Below, piece by piece: positions 6,360-8,200 of a stretch of DNA of 8,200 nucleotides. Both the position numbers and the translations under genes were made by a program. Numbering within the stretch: the first letter of the stretch is position 1; every line of letters begins with the position of its first letter. The notes below the pieces were generated by a model, which did not search any database, had not been told where the DNA came from, and saw nothing but the letters and a program-made list of their open reading frames with translations. Origin of the DNA: Promethearchaeia archaeon (GTDB taxonomy: Archaea > Asgardarchaeota > Lokiarchaeia > Sigyniarchaeales > SOKP01); contig JAHQWY010000163.1 of assembly GCA_029856445.1 (NCBI GenBank), forward strand, positions 1 to 8,200, in the 5' to 3' direction.

Positions 6360-7654
6360 TGTTTAAGCTCCTTAGATTTCTGAACTTCAAATATATTTAG
6401 AAAAGATTGTTTTAGAGAATCATTATAATCCATTACTTTTGTGCCACTATGTCTTTCTGTTCCAAATATATTTAAAAGTTGATAAATTTTTTTTTCTAAC
6501 TTAACGGTTGTAAAATTATTAATTCTAACTTTACCTGCATGTTCTTTTATTAAAGCTGTTTCAATTTCTTCATTAGATTTTCCTGTAGAAATACTTATAG
6601 CTTGGTATTCCTCTGTTGTAAGAGCGTTTTTATTAATTAAAACTTCATATGCACCTTTCTCCTTAAAATTTTGAATAATCTCATTTATTTTTATGTCATA
6701 TGTTTTACCTGAAGATAAAGGCCCAAATAATCTGATTGTAACGATTTTATCTTGGTAATCCCTATTAGATAATTTTTCTTCCAGTTCACTCAAAACTGTG
6801 GATACAACTTTATTGGTACAATCCAAAGATATATTTTCTATATCGATTACCTTGATTGGAATGAACTTAACGTTTAAATCTAGATTCTCTCCTTTAATTT
6901 CACCGGATACTAAACAAAAACCACCTTGTTTATTTCTTTCAAGCTCTCTGAAATCTGTCGGAAAAACATAACCAGGATAAATTATGTTATTTCTCTCACT
7001 AATTTTTAAAGTAATGCTTTCCTCGTTCAATATTTCTGGGACTGTTTTATGAAGATGGCCCCCGGCATAATAGTCAAAATTTTGAGGTAATAAAGATTTA
7101 GGTGCAGATTCCATATCTTTGAATTCTTTAGGTTTTAATTCACTTAACATAGTATGGAAAATAAATATTTTCGGACCTTTCTCGGTTTCAAGAAATTCTC
7201 TATCTAATTCTCGATATTCCTCAATCTCTAAACTACGTTTTCTAGCTCTTATACCTGCTATTTTAATTTTTGTTTTTGGATCTACAAGAAAATTTAATTT
7301 TATTTTATTATCTACCGTTAATTCTGGGACCCAAGCATCTATATATAATCCCGCCGTAAATAATGGTCTAACCATTGATTTGTTTGAAGGAGAAAAGTCA
7401 TGCGAGCCCATTATCCCATATACGGGGATATTAACATCCTTTAATTTTTTCATTGCTTTTGTAGCTAAATCTATTACTTCTACCTTCGGATTACTTACAT
7501 CATATAAATCTCCACTAAGGATAACAAAATCTACCTTCTCCTTAATAATGAAATCGATTAGCTTCTCTAAGGCCTTATATCCTAATTCATTAATTCGTTC
7601 GTTTCGCCATGCTCCCAGATGAACATCAGAAATATGAGCAAATTTAATTTTCAT
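6356..7654 (-). CDS. mre11: Mre11 nuclease (calcineurin-like phosphoesterase)
   Basis: A 432-residue Mn-dependent endo/exonuclease that acts with Rad50 on DNA ends. Phosphoesterase motifs run in order: HISDVHLG (D10, H12), LSGDLYD (G48-D49), MGSHD (82-86, with the catalytic-type H85), IFH167, and AGGHLH (H200, H202). The metal ligands therefore fit the Mre11/SbcD pattern except that motif III reads GSHD instead of GNH[D/E], putting Ser84 where the metal-binding Asn normally is. A capping domain follows (about 205-310), then a C-terminal region with a charged helical tail (about 380-432) that should contact the Rad50 coil base. The ATG at 7654 has a modest Shine-Dalgarno (AAGGT, complement of 7661-7665) six bases upstream and lies 21 bases after herA. 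The stop overlaps the rad50 ATG. SbcD is the bacterial homologue; the HerA neighbour supports the archaeal name. Confidence 0.93.
   Translation of the reverse strand: MKIKFAHISDVHLGAWRNERINELGYKALEKLIDFIIKEKVDFVILSGDLYDVSNPKVEVIDLATKAMKKLKDVNIPVYGIMGSHDFSPSNKSMVRPLFTAGLYIDAWVPELTVDNKIKLNFLVDPKTKIKIAGIRARKRSLEIEEYRELDREFLETEKGPKIFIFHTMLSELKPKEFKDMESAPKSLLPQNFDYYAGGHLHKTVPEILNEESITLKISERNNIIYPGYVFPTDFRELERNKQGGFCLVSGEIKGENLDLNVKFIPIKVIDIENISLDCTNKVVSTVLSELEEKLSNRDYQDKIVTIRLFGPLSSGKTYDIKINEIIQNFKEKGAYEVLINKNALTTEEYQAISISTGKSNEEIETALIKEHAGKVRINNFTTVKLEKKIYQLLNIFGTERHSGTKVMDYNDSLKQSFLNIFEVQKSKELKQ
6368..6373 (-). promoter_or_regulatory. Strong Shine-Dalgarno for rad50
   Basis: AAGGAG on the - strand lies 8 bases before the rad50 ATG, inside the last codons of mre11. 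It fixes the rad50 start at the ATGA overlap and contrasts with the + strand genes, which have no such site. Confidence 0.8.
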
Positions 7655-7660
7655 ATTGAA

Positions 7661-7665
7661 ACCTT
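7661..7665 (-). promoter_or_regulatory. Modest Shine-Dalgarno for mre11
   Basis: AAGGT on the - strand is placed six bases before the mre11 ATG within the 21-base gap after herA. It supports the chosen start and translation as an internal operon gene. Confidence 0.5.
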
Positions 7666-7675
7666 ATTAAAATTT

Positions 7676-8200
7676 TTAATTTATTCCAGGAAATGCTTTT
7701 CTTATCTTTCTATCCGATTTAGAATCATCAGTTTTACCTATTAATAAATCATCAAATAATGGAATCTTAATTGGTATTGCAAATTTAGTAAAATTTGATG
7801 TAACAATAGCTTCACCAATATCTAAACTGGCGATTGACTGACTGTCATCAGAGAGATCTTGAGCTGAACTTTCTATTAAAGTTCGTCTTTCAGGACCCAT
7901 TTCATTACCCAATATTATTTTTGTATTCATATTTGCCAATATTTCTCTTGGGATTAAACTTGGTAATTGGGTTAATGCGATTAAACCAATTTTAAATTTC
8001 CTCCCTTCTCTTGCAATTTTTCCAAATACATTTTCCCCTGCTTCTAATACTTTTTGTCCAATTACTCTTGGAGCTTCTTCTAGAACTATTGTAATTACCG
8101 GTTTATCTTCTAATTTATCTTCATATTTTAAATTCTTATATTTTTTAAATAATCCATCAACAATAATAGTTGCCATAAAGATCTCTTCAGAACTGCTAAA
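7676..8200 (-). CDS. herA: HerA hexameric DNA translocase/helicase ATPase, C-terminal part (partial at window edge)
   Basis: The C-terminal 174 residues of a HerA/FtsK-superfamily ATPase; the frame stays open to the window edge (eight further codons precede the methionine at 8176), so that methionine is internal and the Walker A half lies outside. Visible: Walker B VITIVLEEAPRVIG (about 35-48 of the fragment, E41-E42), then REGRKFKIGLIALTQLPSLIP (sensor-like Q78), ILANMNTKIILG (87-98), ERRTLIE (104-110) and SLDIGEAIVTS (125-135), all in the HerA order. HerA forms a ring that works with the NurA nuclease to resect DNA ends after Mre11-Rad50; NurA is not in the window. It is the first visible gene of the herA-mre11-rad50 run. 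The Walker B reads EEAP where many relatives have DEAH or EEAH. A paralogous DUF87 ATPase is the alternative, less likely given the context. Confidence 0.88.
   Translation of the reverse strand, partial: FSSSEEIFMATIIVDGLFKKYKNLKYEDKLEDKPVITIVLEEAPRVIGQKVLEAGENVFGKIAREGRKFKIGLIALTQLPSLIPREILANMNTKIILGNEMGPERRTLIESSAQDLSDDSQSIASLDIGEAIVTSNFTKFAIPIKIPLFDDLLIGKTDDSKSDRKIRKAFPGIN

Noticed and set aside
7119..7622. A 167-codon open frame on the + strand opposite mre11
   Set aside because: It is antisense to a gene with all Mre11 motifs, begins with TTG, and its translation is a low-complexity Ser/Phe/Ile-rich string with no recognisable domain.
1..8200. CRISPR array, transposon ends, tRNA or rRNA genes
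   Set aside because: Reading both strands showed no regularly spaced direct repeats, no transposase frame with terminal repeats, and no recognisable structured RNA.

Overview
The window looks like a chromosomal piece of an AT-rich archaeon (G+C roughly 30% by eye), most likely an Asgard archaeon, perhaps Lokiarchaeia. Two things point there. One is a co-directional herA-mre11-rad50 run, which is an archaeal gene arrangement. The other is a small protein that reads as a single gelsolin-like domain, a fold that among archaea is mainly associated with Asgard lineages. The placement is an inference; no rRNA or other phylogenetic marker is present.

Left half, all on the + strand and widely spaced: a 14-cysteine YkgJ/CxxCxxCC-family metal-binding protein (44-850); a single-domain Mrr-like PD-(D/E)XK nuclease (995-1363); a possible 28-residue four-cysteine microprotein (1386-1472); the gelsolin-like protein (1623-1916, TTG start); and a complete UvrD/PcrA-type SF1A helicase (2030-4210, TTG start) with an acidic N-terminal extension and a lysine-rich C-terminal tail. 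Gaps of 113-259 bases separate the larger genes. Those starting at 995, 1623 and 2030 each have a TATA-like element about 31-39 bases upstream and no Shine-Dalgarno sequence, so they may be separate and leaderless.

Right half, all on the - strand and tightly packed: the C-terminal part of the HerA hexameric ATPase (7676 to the window edge), Mre11 (6356-7654) and Rad50 (4272-6359). Mre11 and Rad50 overlap by ATGA, and rad50 has a strong Shine-Dalgarno. The helicase and rad50 converge across a 61-base gap.

Functionally most of the window concerns DNA double-strand-break processing: Mre11-Rad50 recognise and trim ends, HerA (with NurA, not seen here and probably beyond the right edge) drives long-range resection, and the SF1A helicase and Mrr-like nuclease are plausible accessory repair activities. 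The gelsolin-like gene, the cysteine-rich microprotein and the Ser-for-Asn change in the Mre11 phosphoesterase motif are the most interesting items. I see no mobile element, CRISPR array, tRNA or rRNA.
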